Shown one piece after another: positions 11,882 to 24,070 of a stretch of 64,000 nt of DNA (its first letter is position 1; every line of letters starts with the position of its first letter). The notes beneath the pieces were generated by a model. The model was not told where the DNA came from and did no database searches. It was given only the letters and a program-made list of their open reading frames with translations. This DNA is from Apium graveolens (taxonomy: Eukaryota > Streptophyta > Magnoliopsida > Apiales > Apiaceae). Where the stretch lies: contig NW_027417665.1 in assembly GCF_009905375.1 (NCBI RefSeq), positions 87,116 to 151,115 of the forward strand, in the 5' to 3' direction. A program made the position numbers and the translations under genes.

Positions 11882-14859
11882 GCTAAGAGATTGTTAAAGA
11901 AATGTAGTGAGGCCTACTTGGCTTATGTGATGGATACTAAGAAGGAGGTTCCCAACATACAGGATATACCCGTAGTAAATGAATTCGAGAATGTGTTCCC
12001 TAGAACTTACCAGGATTGCCACCCAATAGAGAAATAGAATTCGCTATAGAATTAGCATCAGGGATGGTACCAGTATCTAAGAGCCCCTATAGACTGACCC
12101 CAGTTGAGATGAAGGAACTAGCTTCTCAACTGTAAGAGTTCTTAGATAACGGGATGATAAGACCCAGTGTGTCACCATGGGGTGCACCAGTACTATTTAT
12201 AAAGAGAAATGATGGTAGTATGAGATTATACATAGACTACCGAGAGTTGAACAAGCTGATCATCAAGAATATGTACCCTCTCAACAGGATTGACGACCTA
12301 TTCGACCAACTCAAATATGTTGTGCACTTTTCTAAAATAGATTAGAGGACATGATATCACCAATTGAAAATCAAATCAGAAGATATACCAAAGACTGCCT
12401 TTTGCATTAGGTATGGATATTATGAGTTCTTAGTCATGTCATTCCGGTTAACCAATGCACCCACAGCCTTTATGAATTTGATGAACATAGTGTTCAATAA
12501 GTACCCAGACATATATGTGATAGTTTTTATAGATGATATTCTAATCTACTCGAAGACAGAGAAAGAACACGCAGAATATTTGATGATAGTCTTAGAAATC
12601 TTGAGGAATGAGAAATTGTATGCCAAGTTCTCAAAATGCGAGTTTTGGTTAAAGGAAGTTCAATTCTTAGGGCATGTGGTGAGTAGCATAGGAGTTTTAG
12701 TCGACCCCGCAAAGATAAAGACAATATCCAATTGGGAAAGACTGACTACCCCAACCGGGGTTAGGAGTTTTGTGGGTTTAGCAGGATACTACAGGAGATT
12801 CGTTTAAGATTTTTCCAAGATAGCCGACCCATTGACTAGGCTTACCCGAAAAATGGAGAAGTTTGTGTGGACAGAGAAATTTGAGGAAAGCTTTCAAGAG
12901 CTGAAAAGGAGACTGGTGTCAACATTAGTACTCGCTCTTCTCGATGGAAAGGGAGAGTTTGTAATACAGTGATGCCTCACACAAGGGGAAAGGATGTGTG
13001 CTTATGCAGCATGATAAGGTTATTGTGTATACCTCTCGATAGTTGAAAGAATATGAGATAAGGTACCCTACCCATGATCTAGAATTAGCGGCCATAGTGT
13101 TTGCCCTAAAGATCTGGAGGAACTACTTGTACGGGGAAAATACGAGATTTATACAGACCATAAGAGCCTCAAGTATATTTTTACCCACAAGGAATTAAAC
13201 ATGAGACATAGGAGATGGTTAGAGTTGATTAAGGACTACGATTGTGAAATATTGTATCACCCGAGTAAAGCCAATGTGGTGGCTAACGCCCTCAATAGGA
13301 AAGAGAGACTCAAAATGATAATGACATTTGAGGAGTTAGTTAAGGAATTTGAGAAGATGGAGATCGATGTGAGAATAACCGGTAAAGGATCAGAAGGACT
13401 ATTCGAGATCAAGTTAGTACCAGAACTAGATGAAAATATACGAGTGTGTTAGGAAAAGAACATGAATGAAGGAAGAGAAACATTGACCGGTGAGGAGGTC
13501 AAATGCGAGAAACATGAGAAAGGGATCATGAGTTATGCATCCCGGATTTGGGTTTTGAATGTGCAAGAACTAAGAGACGAGTTGCTGCACGAAGGGCACA
13601 ACTCCATGTATTCAATCCACCTAGGAAGTACGAAAATGTACCATGACCTTAAGAAATATTATTGGTGGCCTAACATGAAGAGAGAAGTAGTAGAGCGGGT
13701 CAGCAAATGCCTGACATGCCAGATTGAAGTCTGAACATCAGCGATTGAGCGGACTATTATAACCCCTGGAAATTCTGGAATGGAAATGGGAGCATATAGC
13801 CATGGATTTTGTGACAGGCCTACCAAGGACAAAAACCAATCACGATGCCATATGGGTTATCATAGATAGACTGACTAACTCCGCGCACTTCCTACCAATT
13901 AATGAAAGGTCCACTGTAGACAAGTTAGTGGATATTTACCTGAGAGAGATCGTAGTGAGGCACGAGGTTCCCATTGCCGTAGTATCGGACAGGGACCCAA
14001 GGTTTAACTCCCGATTTTGGAGAAGCTTCCAAGAGTGTGTAGGCACCAGACTGAATATGAGTACCACTTACCACGCCCAAACAGATGGGCACAGCTAAAG
14101 GACTATCCAGACCCTAGAAGATATGTTGCGAGTATGTACCAATGACTTTAAAGGAAACTAGAATGACCAATTACCCCTGATCGAGTTTTCCTACAACAAT
14201 AGCTATCACGCTAGCATAGGAATTCCCCCGTATGAAGCTCTTTACGAAAGAAGATGTCGTTATCCCTTAGGTTGGGATAAAGTTAGAGAACATTAGATAA
14301 TAGGACCTTAGTTGGTCCAACAGACCAGAGAGATGGTGGGACTCATCAGAAAAAGGCTGGTAGCGGCTCAAGACAGACAGAAGAAGTACGCCGACCAGAC
14401 CAGGAAAGATAGAGAGTATGAAGTGGGAGATTCAATATTGTTGAAAGTATCTCCATGGAAAGGAGTGATGAGGTTTGTAAAGAAAGGGAAACTGAGTCCC
14501 AGATTCATAGGACACTTTAAGATATTGAGAAGGATAGGACCTTTAGCTTACGAGCTCGCCTTGCCTCCAAGTTTCCAACAAGTGCACAACGTGTTCATTG
14601 TATCAATGCTAAGAAAGTACCATGCCGATGCACGACAGGTGATAGAGTATGAACAGGTAGACTTACAACCATACCTGACCTACGTTGAGCAACCAGTGAA
14701 GGTGATGGACCAGAAAGAACAAGTGCTGAGGAACAAGACTGTGAAGCTGGTCAGAATCTTGTGGAGATATCAGAATGTTGAAGAGTCAACTTAGGAACTA
14801 GAGGATGTGATGAAGGAAATATATCCCTACCTGTTTTTTTATTTGATTCTGGGATAGAA
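11882..14859 (+). pseudogene. G1 pol: RT, RNase H, integrase and chromodomain-like tail, decayed
   Basis: RT fragments lie at 12154-12345 and 12364-12807, with the catalytic FIDD at 12526-12537. RNase H follows (DHKSLKYIF near 13160). The integrase zinc finger is at about 13590-13720 (His, His, CLTC). The catalytic core starts at 13802 (MDFVTGLP) and has VSDRDPRFNSRFW near 13985; a stop at 14096-14098 precedes the Glu-containing helix. The last frame (14312-14794) ends in a PVKVMDQKEQVLRNK segment like the chromodomain of Tekay-type elements. Numerous stops and at least two frame changes make it non-functional. Confidence 0.88.
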
Positions 14860-14867
14860 TCCCTTTT

Positions 14868-14879
14868 AGAGGGGAATAC
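14868..14879 (+). other. Polypurine tract of G1
   Basis: AGAGGGGAATAC directly abuts the 3' LTR, as expected for the plus-strand primer. Confidence 0.75.
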
Positions 14880-17800
14880 TGTAATAATTCGGATTTTTGA
14901 GACTTTGTAAAATGCTTGATGAATAGTAACCCTGACAATCGGGGAAAACATTTTATCCCACACTATGTTATGCATGAGAAATTTAGTTTCTGAGTCGATA
15001 ACATGATTATACGTACCAAATAAGTGTATGTAAATGCTATTAGTTGTCGAAGAAAAGAACTTTGAAAAATGACCGTATCTATGAACCATCAAGGATTACG
15101 AGAATCACAATATAATTACAAATCCAAAATCCTAAAAATTCAAACCCGAGTACAAGACCTCAAAACGTAAAGGACGTATAAGAAAGGATTTACCCCGCGA
15201 ACCGTTTACGGAGATTTATTACAAAAACGAATAAGCGACTGAGCAAACGCGTAAACAAATAAATAAACGTAACAAGCCAAGCTAACAATACAAGCTAACT
15301 AGGGTAAGAAACTAACCATGGTTAATAACTAAATAGTAAACTAACCTAGCAAGAATAGTAGTCTATCTAATAGAACATGATGACCTAGCTAGTGAATAGT
15401 AGTGAAATAGTAACCAAGTTACTTAAGCTAGTTTATAGCTTGAAAAATAGGTAACCAAGCAAGATTGTGGTAGATTTTATTCTAAAAGGAGATATATATA
15501 ATATTACATCACAAATATTTCAGAAGAAGTATTCAAGTAGCCAACAAAAACTCTTTCTTCTCTCTCTCAAACTCTCCATTCAGCTATATCAAAAGGAAAC
15601 AAGAAATCAGTTTCAAAAATCTAACTTCTAGCCATGGAAAAATTCTATAATTAAATCCCAAGATTCTTAAATCCTAAACTAAGGTAAGATAAATTTTTGA
15701 GAGCATTTTATTAAGGTTTGATTGGTGTAATAAATTCAAGAAAGTGACGATGAATAGTACGGAATAGTAACTCTTCTTTATATCCTGATTTTTATGGCAT
15801 GATCTAGATTCCTTAAACTCAACCAAGCATCCCCAAGATTCCACCATAAAAAAAACACATCCCAAAATTTAAATAAAGGTATAAATCCTGGACCAAACAT
15901 TGTTTAAGGTTTAAGTTTCAAGAAACTTTAAGATCTTAGCTATAAACCTAGTTTTAGTAGTTGTTTTCTTATTTTCTTGATGATTAGTTAGTTAGCATGA
16001 AGTTTGATGTTTGTTGCCTCAAGAACATGATGTTTTTTAGAGGAGTTAGTGTTGAGATGATGATATGATGGTTTTTGATGGTTGAATATTGATTTAGAGC
16101 GTAAACGAAACTCGGATCGTAGTCGTAACGTCGTTAAAATGAATAAATTGTAAACATAAGTTTTCTGCAGAGTTACAGAAATTATAAACTGTAGTTTATT
16201 GAAAAGTATGAGTTGATTAATATAGAAAATGTTATGAGGATTGTTTAGGCGCTTGAATCGCTTATTTTCGATTTACGGATCAAAAGTTATGACTGTTTTA
16301 GTAAAAACGATTTACGCGATAACAACTGCTACAAATTACGAACTTTGGAAATAGAGATGATCGAGTTAAGAATATGCAAAAATCATGAAATTCTTTCAGA
16401 GAGGAAGAAATAGAGTTTATTATCTGCTATAAAAAATTTCAAGTGAAAATATAGATTTTTCAATTTTATAAAAATGTTGGAGCCGAGCCCGCGCGAATAG
16501 AAATCCTTAAGAATCGCAAGCGGAGCCGAGGATTGAAATGTAAAAGGCATAAACGGACATAAGGGATTTCGAAAAGAAAGCGAATAAGAAAAGTTCTTGT
16601 ACTTAATGGGATAATAAGATTAAAGTAATTTATATCGGCGATTAATAAAGTTTCGTGTATGTACGAATAACGATAACTACGAACGGGATCTAACGAAATG
16701 ATAAATGTTTATAATTATAGATTTCCAAGAGGACCCTAGAGCACCCTCCACTTCAAAATACCCAGGAAAGTTTACAAACCCATGCTTGCCATGTTAATAG
16801 CATTTTGATTTTTACGCATCAGTAGCGATTGTGTTAAGATGTATATATCGTAGAATATTTTAGCGCTACCATAAGCGTGATGTATAAATCATAAGACCGA
16901 GAGTCGGTCGGAGTTATAAAATGAAATCCCGGGAATCATCCCGGTGATGCGATCAAAAGTCCGTACGTATTTATTCCAAGGGACTCAATGTGCTCTTGCG
17001 AAGTATTAAATACCTTGAATTTATTTAAAATGATTTCCAAAGATCGTATTCCCTCAACTATATTTAGTTAATTGAATATTGAATATTATTTCAAATATTT
17101 ATTTAAATGGGAGAAGTATTCTCCAACAATTATTTATTTCAAACTCAGTTATTTTATATTTATTAAAGATTACTTTAATTATTTAAACATAAATTAGTTG
17201 AGGATTATTATTTTAAATATTCTTTTAAAATATAATTATTCGAGGTTTATTTATTTAATAATTATTAATTAATTATTAAATATTTATTAAATGATTTAAT
17301 ATAATTTAACATTCATAAAATCTATTTTTAAATATTTTCTGAAAATTCAGAAAATTATTCTAACTATTTCGGATCGTCGAAAATGTTTTCTCGACGTATT
17401 TTTTAAATATTACGACTATAGTTTCAAAAAAAACAAAAAAAACTCCCCCTTAAATACTTATCTATTGACAACGGTCAATTCACATTATCTTAGTGCTTCC
17501 TCCGAAATTTCTGGAAGTACATATATATAAAAACAAGATGAGTTGTGCCTATCAACAAGCAAAACGCTTAGAGAACTTCGATGTGGTTCGTGTTCTTGAG
17601 ATATGATAGGATTTCTTAAAGGACAAGGAAGGGGAAGAGGTCCAGTATTTCGTGTGTTGGGGAGACTGCCAGTACCTAAGGACCTGCAACGTGTATCTAT
17701 GCCCAAAATAGGACACATAGCCCATATGCGGTCAGGGTGATAATAAGGAGTTTCGAAGTCATCCTCCTACTAGTAGAAAATGTTACTAATTTCTGTCTTA

Positions 17801-18559
17801 CGACTGCACATAGTAAGTGGTGGCTCCAGTGAATGTCCTAAATTCTTCCAATTGGAATTGAGATGCAATACCATAACCCGAGCCTAGGTGTTGGGTTTAC
17901 CACTAAGGTATTTGCAGGCTAATAAGTCAATAAAAGAATTATTTTCTAAAGAAGGTGTGTATCACCGAGAGGAACTATTTTAAAATAGACATACTTATCG
18001 TGTACAGAATCATACATAAATTTCTAATATAGTCTTTTCATACTGTACATTAATATGCTGGGCATTGTAGCTCATACTTATTTTATTAAATTGATACAAC
18101 ACAACAGTATATCAAGATACCTATCATGAAACTCACGGCCAAGAAACGGGTAGGAAATGTCCAACTATTCCGTAGGATGTTTGGTGATGTACCTCAAGTA
18201 GATCAAATAAGTTGGATTGGTTTTCAATTATTTTTAGTCCGGCTTATTTACAAGTATGACTTATATAAGATAATAACTAAGAAAAGTATATTTGGCCTCC
18301 AGTGTAACCTTTCATAAAGTTTACTCCCGCGGTAAGTCTTAATCACTTTTAGGATTGTAATAATTATCACTTTATGGATTGATACACTCTAGTAATGCAT
18401 TGTTCGTTTCCAAGACAATAACCTGTAAGTCTGTGTGTTGACTAGTGTGGGGACATGAAGGTGTGAGTATTTATATATTGTTGTACGAGATAAGTGTTAT
18501 ACAGGATTCAAGTCGACGTGGCCTCCTAGATCCTTGACCCCGGATTTTGGGGCGCCACA
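14880..18559 (+). repeat. 3' LTR of G1
   Basis: Starts TGTAATAATTC, ends GGCGCCACA, followed by the second AACTA duplication (18560-18564). Substitutions and small indels against the 5' LTR are frequent throughout, which agrees with an old insertion. A candidate TATA box lies at 17521-17531. Confidence 0.92.
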
Positions 18560-18564
18560 AACTA

Positions 18565-19134
18565 CAACAGGTACCGGCCATATACCAAAATCTTAAAATT
18601 TTATCTATTATATGCACAATTATTTTTATTATCATGTTTTATGATAAATTTTAATATGTTATTCTGGGATTCGAACCTTACCCCGTTATGATAATTAGTT
18701 TTAGGATTAAATCTAAGGATTTTTATCGATTTGATTTAAAATATTTTGATTTCGTCTTAATATAATAATATAGATAGCTAAGTAATTCGACTTCAAAAAT
18801 CAAATAATATTTTTTAATTTTGTTTATGTAATTGAATTATAAGATAATGCTTGCTTTAATTATATTTTTCTTTACATTAATAATAAAAATTATATAAAAG
18901 AAACTTTTTTTTACTGTAGACCCGTACAAAATATTTCTACCACCCAAGTTACAAGTTAGAGGTGCAGATTATTTGGACTTTTCAATAGCAAAGAAGTAAA
19001 AAGATATTGGAATCCATATACAAAGCTTGTATGAGGCGAAATACGGTAACCACAAGTCATGATGAAAGTTACAGGGAAGGCAACGACAACAAAAATCAAA
19101 GCGCAACTGCCCTATCAGGAGCATATATATAATA
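18565..19134. other. Spacer, no gene seen
   Basis: AT-rich non-coding DNA between G1 and the inverted-repeat element. No ORF, RNA gene or repeat is recognised. It may be flanking DNA of the minus-strand gene whose last exon ends at 20303. Confidence 0.6.
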
Positions 19135-19143
19135 TTTGTCTAT

Positions 19144-20059
19144 AAGACAAAAATTCATGTTGTATACCTAAAGTTTGGTCAATCCATCACTTAAATGATA
19201 ATTTTTTAAAACTATCACTTGTAATACTGCAGTTTAAATTTAAGTGTATTTTCGTCAGGGACCATCTAACGGTGTGAGGGTAAAATGGTCCAAAAATGGA
19301 TTTTGAAAATTAATTTGAATTTAAACAGATCAAAGGGTGGGAGTTGAACAAGGTGACCGGAATGTTGTAGAACATTCTACCGGAATCTGGGTAACTCAGA
19401 TTTCGGCCATCGAAACAACAATCCGAAAAAAAACGGTTTGTGTAAAAATCAGTCCGTTTTTATAATTTTCAACTCAAAAACTCTCACTAAGACTATGGAA
19501 ATTTGATATTATCATCGACAACAAAAAATATCCAACGATTCGTCATCTACGACAAGGAATTAAATGAAAATCCAAAAAAAAAATCACATCATCAAAATCG
19601 AACAATAACTGAACAAAACTCATCAATTATCATCTAATAACTATTAACGAAGCTAACAATGAATTAATACTGTCAATTTACAATGATTCCAGCCAAATTT
19701 TAGATGAACACCGAAAAAAATATGAACCCGACGAGTGAAAACTAGCAATCAAACCTAAGAATTGATGATAGAAATGTATACTTGGTATTTCAAGTTTCAA
19801 TTTGACTAGTCATACATAAGATATGAAGTTTAATACACAATCAAAGTGTTCTTGATCTTCAAGAACACAAAGCCTAATTAAATAATTATCCCTAACTTAA
19901 TTTTTACTAATATAATATTTTTATTAATGTCGTTAGCTGGTCCTTGACGGTGTACACAAATTTTAACTAAATTTACACTGTAGTATTACAAGTGATAGTT
20001 TTTAAATATTATCATTTAAGTAGTGAATTGACCAAACTTCTTATAAACAAAAATGCATA
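19144..20059. mobile_element. Non-autonomous DNA element with long terminal inverted repeats
   Basis: The left arm (about 19144-19272) and right arm (about 19931-20059) are inverted copies of roughly 130 bases. Shared blocks include AAGTTTGGTCAAT, ACTTAAATGATAAT, ACTATCACTTGTAATACT and AAGGACCAGCTAACG with a few mismatches. TTTGTCTAT stands at both edges (19135-19143 and 20060-20068) and could be a 9-bp target duplication, which would fit a Mutator-like element, but the termini are partly palindromic and the exact ends are uncertain. The 650 bases between the arms have no ORF. Confidence 0.65.
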
Positions 20060-20601
20060 TTTGTCTATTATTAACTCTAGATAACTTATCCCACAAAGGC
20101 AACCAGTGCACAAGGAGCATCAGACCCACAAAGGGAAACAAACCCTCAAAGAGCACATACCATATTTACAATAACAATAATGGTCAAGAAAAATGCAACA
20201 ATGCATTATGCATTGTATAATGCATTATGCATTGTACAATGAACCCATAATGATCCTTAGAATCACAAAAGTCTTAGAACCTATATAAGAGGCTTCCATC
20301 CATTAGGAACTGCAATAAAGTCGTGACAAGACAAGAAACGCAAACACAATGATAAATCCCTTTCGAATACCACCAGCATAGGATATCACCAGTCCCACTA
20401 GAATTCGACCAACATCTTTGAAAAATACATAGATCCAAGCAGGTAAAGACCAGCCACAAGATAGTCCATATTGTCTGATTGCCTCTCCATCTAGAACTTT
20501 ATCAACTACAGACATTTCTATAGTCATCAAGTATGATCAGCGCTTCTTAATATTTCAAGCCCACTGACATAATACAAAAAAAGAACAGAGAGCATAGAAG
20601 C

Positions 20602-21181
20602 TGATAAATCCTGGTGGCGGGGCTGCTCCTTCGACGTTGTGCCTGGATCCTTCACCGCAGTGGGGTGTAGCTGTCGCGGGGTGCCTACAAAATAACACCG
20701 GAAGGGGGGTTTGGGTCCTGCGGCGCCTCCGGTGTGAGAGTAAGAACTCGCTTTTGGAGAAGATAAAGAAAGATAGGAATGCAAGGTGGCTATATGTGTA
20801 TATGAGTGTGAGACAGTGATTAACCCCAAAACCATACCTCTTTGGGCTATTTATAGCCCAAGGATAGGGTTTTGGGGTTGGTACTTTGAATCATAGTCAT
20901 TGGTTCTAGGGGTGGAGGAAACCTGGCTGGGGTGGATGCCTTATACGTGTCAGGGTGGCAGTGATTGAGGAATGTTCTAAGGATCTCCTGACATGTGCCG
21001 TGATTGTGCTTATGGTTGATCAATGACAGTTGTCCCTATCACGCATTTGGGCATGTGCCCCACGTACTGGGACATTCCAAGGTTGGGATGCCGGGACTAG
21101 GTAGTCTGGACTAGTGGTGTGCGGGACTGGATGGAGCTGGGTGTCCGGACCTAGTCCTTCTAGGAGCCATATGTATAATTA
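20602..21181 (-). repeat. 3' LTR of the Tat-like element
   Basis: Pairs along its full length with 27896-28476. A palindromic GGGCTATTTATAGCCC (20846-20861) gives CTATAAATAG on the minus strand, a good TATA box also kept in the other LTR near 28138. Confidence 0.88.
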
Positions 21182-21200
21182 TGGGCCCCCCATTCCCTTA
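21182..21200 (-). other. Polypurine tract of the Tat-like element
   Basis: On the minus strand the run AAGGGAATGGGGGGCCC abuts the 3' LTR. Its position fixes the orientation. Confidence 0.7.
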
Positions 21201-21258
21201 TGCAGATATTTTGGATGGGGGACTAAGGTTGATATTGTTTATAGTTTGTTGCTTGTGA

Positions 21259-21940
21259 GAAGAATTTGAGCTTTCCTTGCCCCCAGTCCGAATTATGTTG
21301 ATGTAGGCCAATCCGGACTAAGGTAGATTGTCTTTAGAAGAATTTGAGCTTTCCTTGCCCCCAGTCTTGATTGTGTTACTGTAGACCAATCCGGACTAAG
21401 GTAGATTATCTTTAGAAGAATTTGAACTTTCCTTTCCTCCAGTCCGGATTATGTTGGTGTAGACCAATCCAGACTAAGGTAGATTATCTTGAGAAGAGTT
21501 TGAGATTTCCTTGCCCCAGTCAGGATTGTGTTGGTATAGACCAGTTCAGACTAAAGTAGATTGTCTTTAGAAGAATTTGAGCTTTTCTTGCCTCCAGTCC
21601 AGATTGTGTTGGCGTAGTCCAATTCGGACTAAGGTAGATGGTCTTCAGAAGTATTTGAGCTTTTCTTGTCCCCCAGTCTGGATTGTGTTGGTGTAGACCA
21701 ATCTGAACTAAGGTAGATTGTCTTGCGAATAATTTGAACTATCCTTGCCCCTCAGCCCGGATTGTGTTGGTGTAGACCAATTCGGACTAAGGTAAATTGT
21801 CTTTAGAAGAATTTAAGCTTTCCTTTCCCACAAGTCCGGGTTGTGTTGATGTAGGCCAATCCGAACTAAGGTAGATTGTCTTGAGAAGAATTTGAGCTTT
21901 CCTTGCCCCTAGTCCGGATTGTGTTGGGGTATGGAGTACG
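21259..21940. repeat. 78-bp tandem array, about nine copies
   Basis: A unit starting GAAGAATTTGAGCTTTCC and ending ACTAAGGTAGATTGTCTTTA recurs about every 78 bases (21259, 21337, 21415, 21493, then slightly shorter spacings) with roughly 5-15% differences. Each unit contains CCAGTCCGGATT and CCAATCCGGACT, near-inverted copies of one short motif. It lies between the antisense gene and the 3' LTR. Confidence 0.85.
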
Positions 21941-22115
21941 GACTGGAAGTTGAAACAGTTTTGGGGTTTTCCCCCCAATTATTTGAATTTTTACAGTTGT
22001 CTTTTTTGAAAAGACATGCTGTAATAATTGTTTGTTTTAATTGTCGTGTCTGATTTGTTTGTGATCTGCGGTCTAGATTTGGCCATGTGGCAGGCCCCTT
22101 GGAATTCACCGAGTC

Positions 22116-22123
22116 TATAAAAG
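22116..22123 (+). promoter_or_regulatory. TATA box of the antisense gene
   Basis: TATAAAAG followed by a CT-rich leader (about 22130-22200), then ATG and a donor-like GTAAGC at 22276. It points away from the element's 3' LTR, opposite to gag. Confidence 0.55.
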
Positions 22124-22144
22124 GCTTCCCCTCTATTCTTTTAT

Positions 22145-24053
22145 TTTTTACTTCTCTACAATCCTTCTCTCACTTGTTTTCTTTTCCCCTTCTTTTTTCG
22201 GCGCTTGTTACATGAGATCTCAAAAGTTTATCACCGTTGCCCGGTTGTCCCCAATCTCTTCGTAATCTCTGTACTTGTAAGCTCTTTATTTCACTCTTGT
22301 GCTATTCTCCTTGTTTTTGTTTTGAGAGATGATATTATTGTTTGCTTTGTTTTCTGTGTTTTGGTTTCGTGTTATGTTGCTATTTTTGTGTTCGTGGCTT
22401 TGAATATGTGTATATATATGTTGTGTTTAAGTTTTAGTGTTTGATTTTGGTTTATGATATTTCTGAGTTCCATGGTTTGTTTTTGAGTCTGGACTGTGGT
22501 GTTTAGTCCAGACTTATGGTTATTGGTTTGGTTTTGTGGTAATGGTAGGGTTTGAGATCAGGATCCGGACTTTTGTTTTTTGTTGGGTGTGAATTTGAGT
22601 CCGGACTTGTAGTCTAGGTTTAACTAATTTGTGTTTGTATGGTTGTTGGGAGTAGTTTATTCATGGGGGTTTACATTCTTGAATTGGTTGATTACAATTA
22701 ATAAAATTGAATATAGGTAGTCAGACCATATTAGGATATAAGATAAAGAATTTGTAGGGATTTAGACTAACGAATCTCATTTCTTTTAGGTATATGGTCC
22801 GGATTAAAGCTCATGCTAAAGATTCCTTCTCCTGCTACCTGGGGATTTCTGATTATGAGGATAGTTCTGACAGTCCAGACTCAAGTGACCGCTTAGACAT
22901 GGGTAAAAAGCGTCGACTTCGGAGTCCAACGTAATTATGAGTTTGATTGTGGGGCAGATATCTCCGAGGAAAGTACCCTGTAACCCGGAGGGATATTGGA
23001 TAGATATTCTGAACTATTTCATTACGAAGAGCATGAAGATTGAGGATAAGTGGTACTATAGGAGTCTTAGGTCCGGCTATGCTCGACAGCCGGATAGTAG
23101 TCCTGGCGTATATAATGAGTCCGAATTTGATAGGAGGTTCGTTGGGATGATAGTTGCTAAGGATCCTTATCCTTTAAAAGATGAGTATGTTGCGCTAGAT
23201 CATGCTGCGCATGATTCTTTAATCTAGGCTGCCTTTCAGCTTGATGATCGGGTGGAGTGGAGATTGTCAATTCCCGGGGAGAAGATCTACCATAGGCCTG
23301 CAGATGGCTATGTCTCGATCTGGTTGGAGCACCTGAGTTTCAGGTGGAATCCTAGGTGGCATGTATTTTTGAAGCATTTGTGTCAGTATGTATATAGATT
23401 ATCCCCGATGCAGATTACTCTGAACGGAATCAAATGGATGTCATGGTTTATATCTTGCTGCAACACGTTAAAAGTGTAGCCTACCTTCCGGCTATGGAAT
23501 CATATTTTTACCATAGTAAAGTCTAGTCAGCCTCCTCTGCACGAGATTTGTTTCCGGGCGGCGAAGTGTGATTATAGATCCTCCTACCGACCTGTTATTC
23601 AACAATCTTCACTTAAACACTGGAATAGTGAAATGATGGTGCTTAAGGGCTTGGATCTCTCCTACTTGCCATTTATTGCTACAGAGGGCGTTCAGACCCG
23701 GGTCAAGAGGGCTGAATTGAGGGGGGAAGCCCGACAACTTGTTTTTAGCTTTTGTGAGTGTCTCGGGTTTCAGTTTACCCAGGACACTTTTGTGAGTGGC
23801 TTGGCAGTAAGATTATTTTCTTTTCCCCAGATTGTCTTATTTTTTGTTGTTCCCAGAGTAGCTTACTATCTTGGTTTTCCGGACTAATTTGGTTTCCTTT
23901 CTTTGCTTTCCAGGTCTGCCTCACTACAATCCCAACATATCTGCATCAGCCTATAGTGATGCTTTGCTAAGCTTGGGAACTGCTTTTAAGCAAAGGAGAA
24001 AGGCATCTGTCATTGGGTCCGGATCGCTCGGCCATCCGGAGAAGGGGTCGTAG
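22145..24053 (+). pseudogene. Antisense gene in the Tat-like element (gypsy-type transposase-like domain), decayed
   Basis: A plausible leader exon ends near 22275 (GTAAGC follows); the acceptor TTCTTTTAG closes at 22789. Coding opens at ATG 22794 and shifts frame near 22934. It then stays in one frame from 22937 to about 23789, interrupted only by stops at 23225 and 23477. A donor GTGAGT follows TTT near 23790; exon 3 begins after TTTCCAG near 23913 and ends at 24053. The central part (PMQITLNGIKWMSWF, then FRLWNHIF) resembles the plant 'putative gypsy type transposase' domain (PF04195), found in genes carried by Tat elements. Its function is not known to me. Opposite orientation to gag and a private TATA box suggest separate transcription. 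Two stops and one frameshift disable it. Confidence 0.6.
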
Positions 24054-24070
24054 AGTAATGTTTAGGGGTA

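Larger units (their letters stand above)
5205..18559 (+). mobile_element. Complete, decayed chromovirus-type Ty3/gypsy retrotransposon (G1)
   Basis: Two LTRs of about 3.7 kb in direct orientation (5205-8964 and 14880-18559) enclose a primer site, gag, pol and a polypurine tract. A 5-bp target duplication AACTA flanks it (5200-5204 and 18560-18564). Gene order is gag, protease, RT, RNase H, integrase, then a chromodomain-like tail, which with the long LTRs suggests the Tekay/Del chromoviruses. The polyprotein carries many stops and frame changes and the LTRs differ at many places, so the insertion is old. By eye it is clearly older than G2 at 32098-48658. Confidence 0.92.

Noticed and set aside
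17485..17718. 77-codon minus-strand frame in the G1 3' LTR
   Set aside because: Not conserved as an open frame in the 5' LTR; LTR shadow.
20203..20246. ATGCATTATGCATTGTA words repeated twice
   Set aside because: A short simple duplication with palindromic ATGCAT; nothing links it to a function.
21259..21940. CRISPR-like regular repeats
   Set aside because: Units are contiguous 78-bp tandem copies without unique spacers, inside a plant retrotransposon.
22205..22444. 79-codon hydrophobic frame after the antisense TATA box
   Set aside because: It lies mostly in the predicted leader intron (after GTAAGC at 22276) and has T-rich low-complexity composition.
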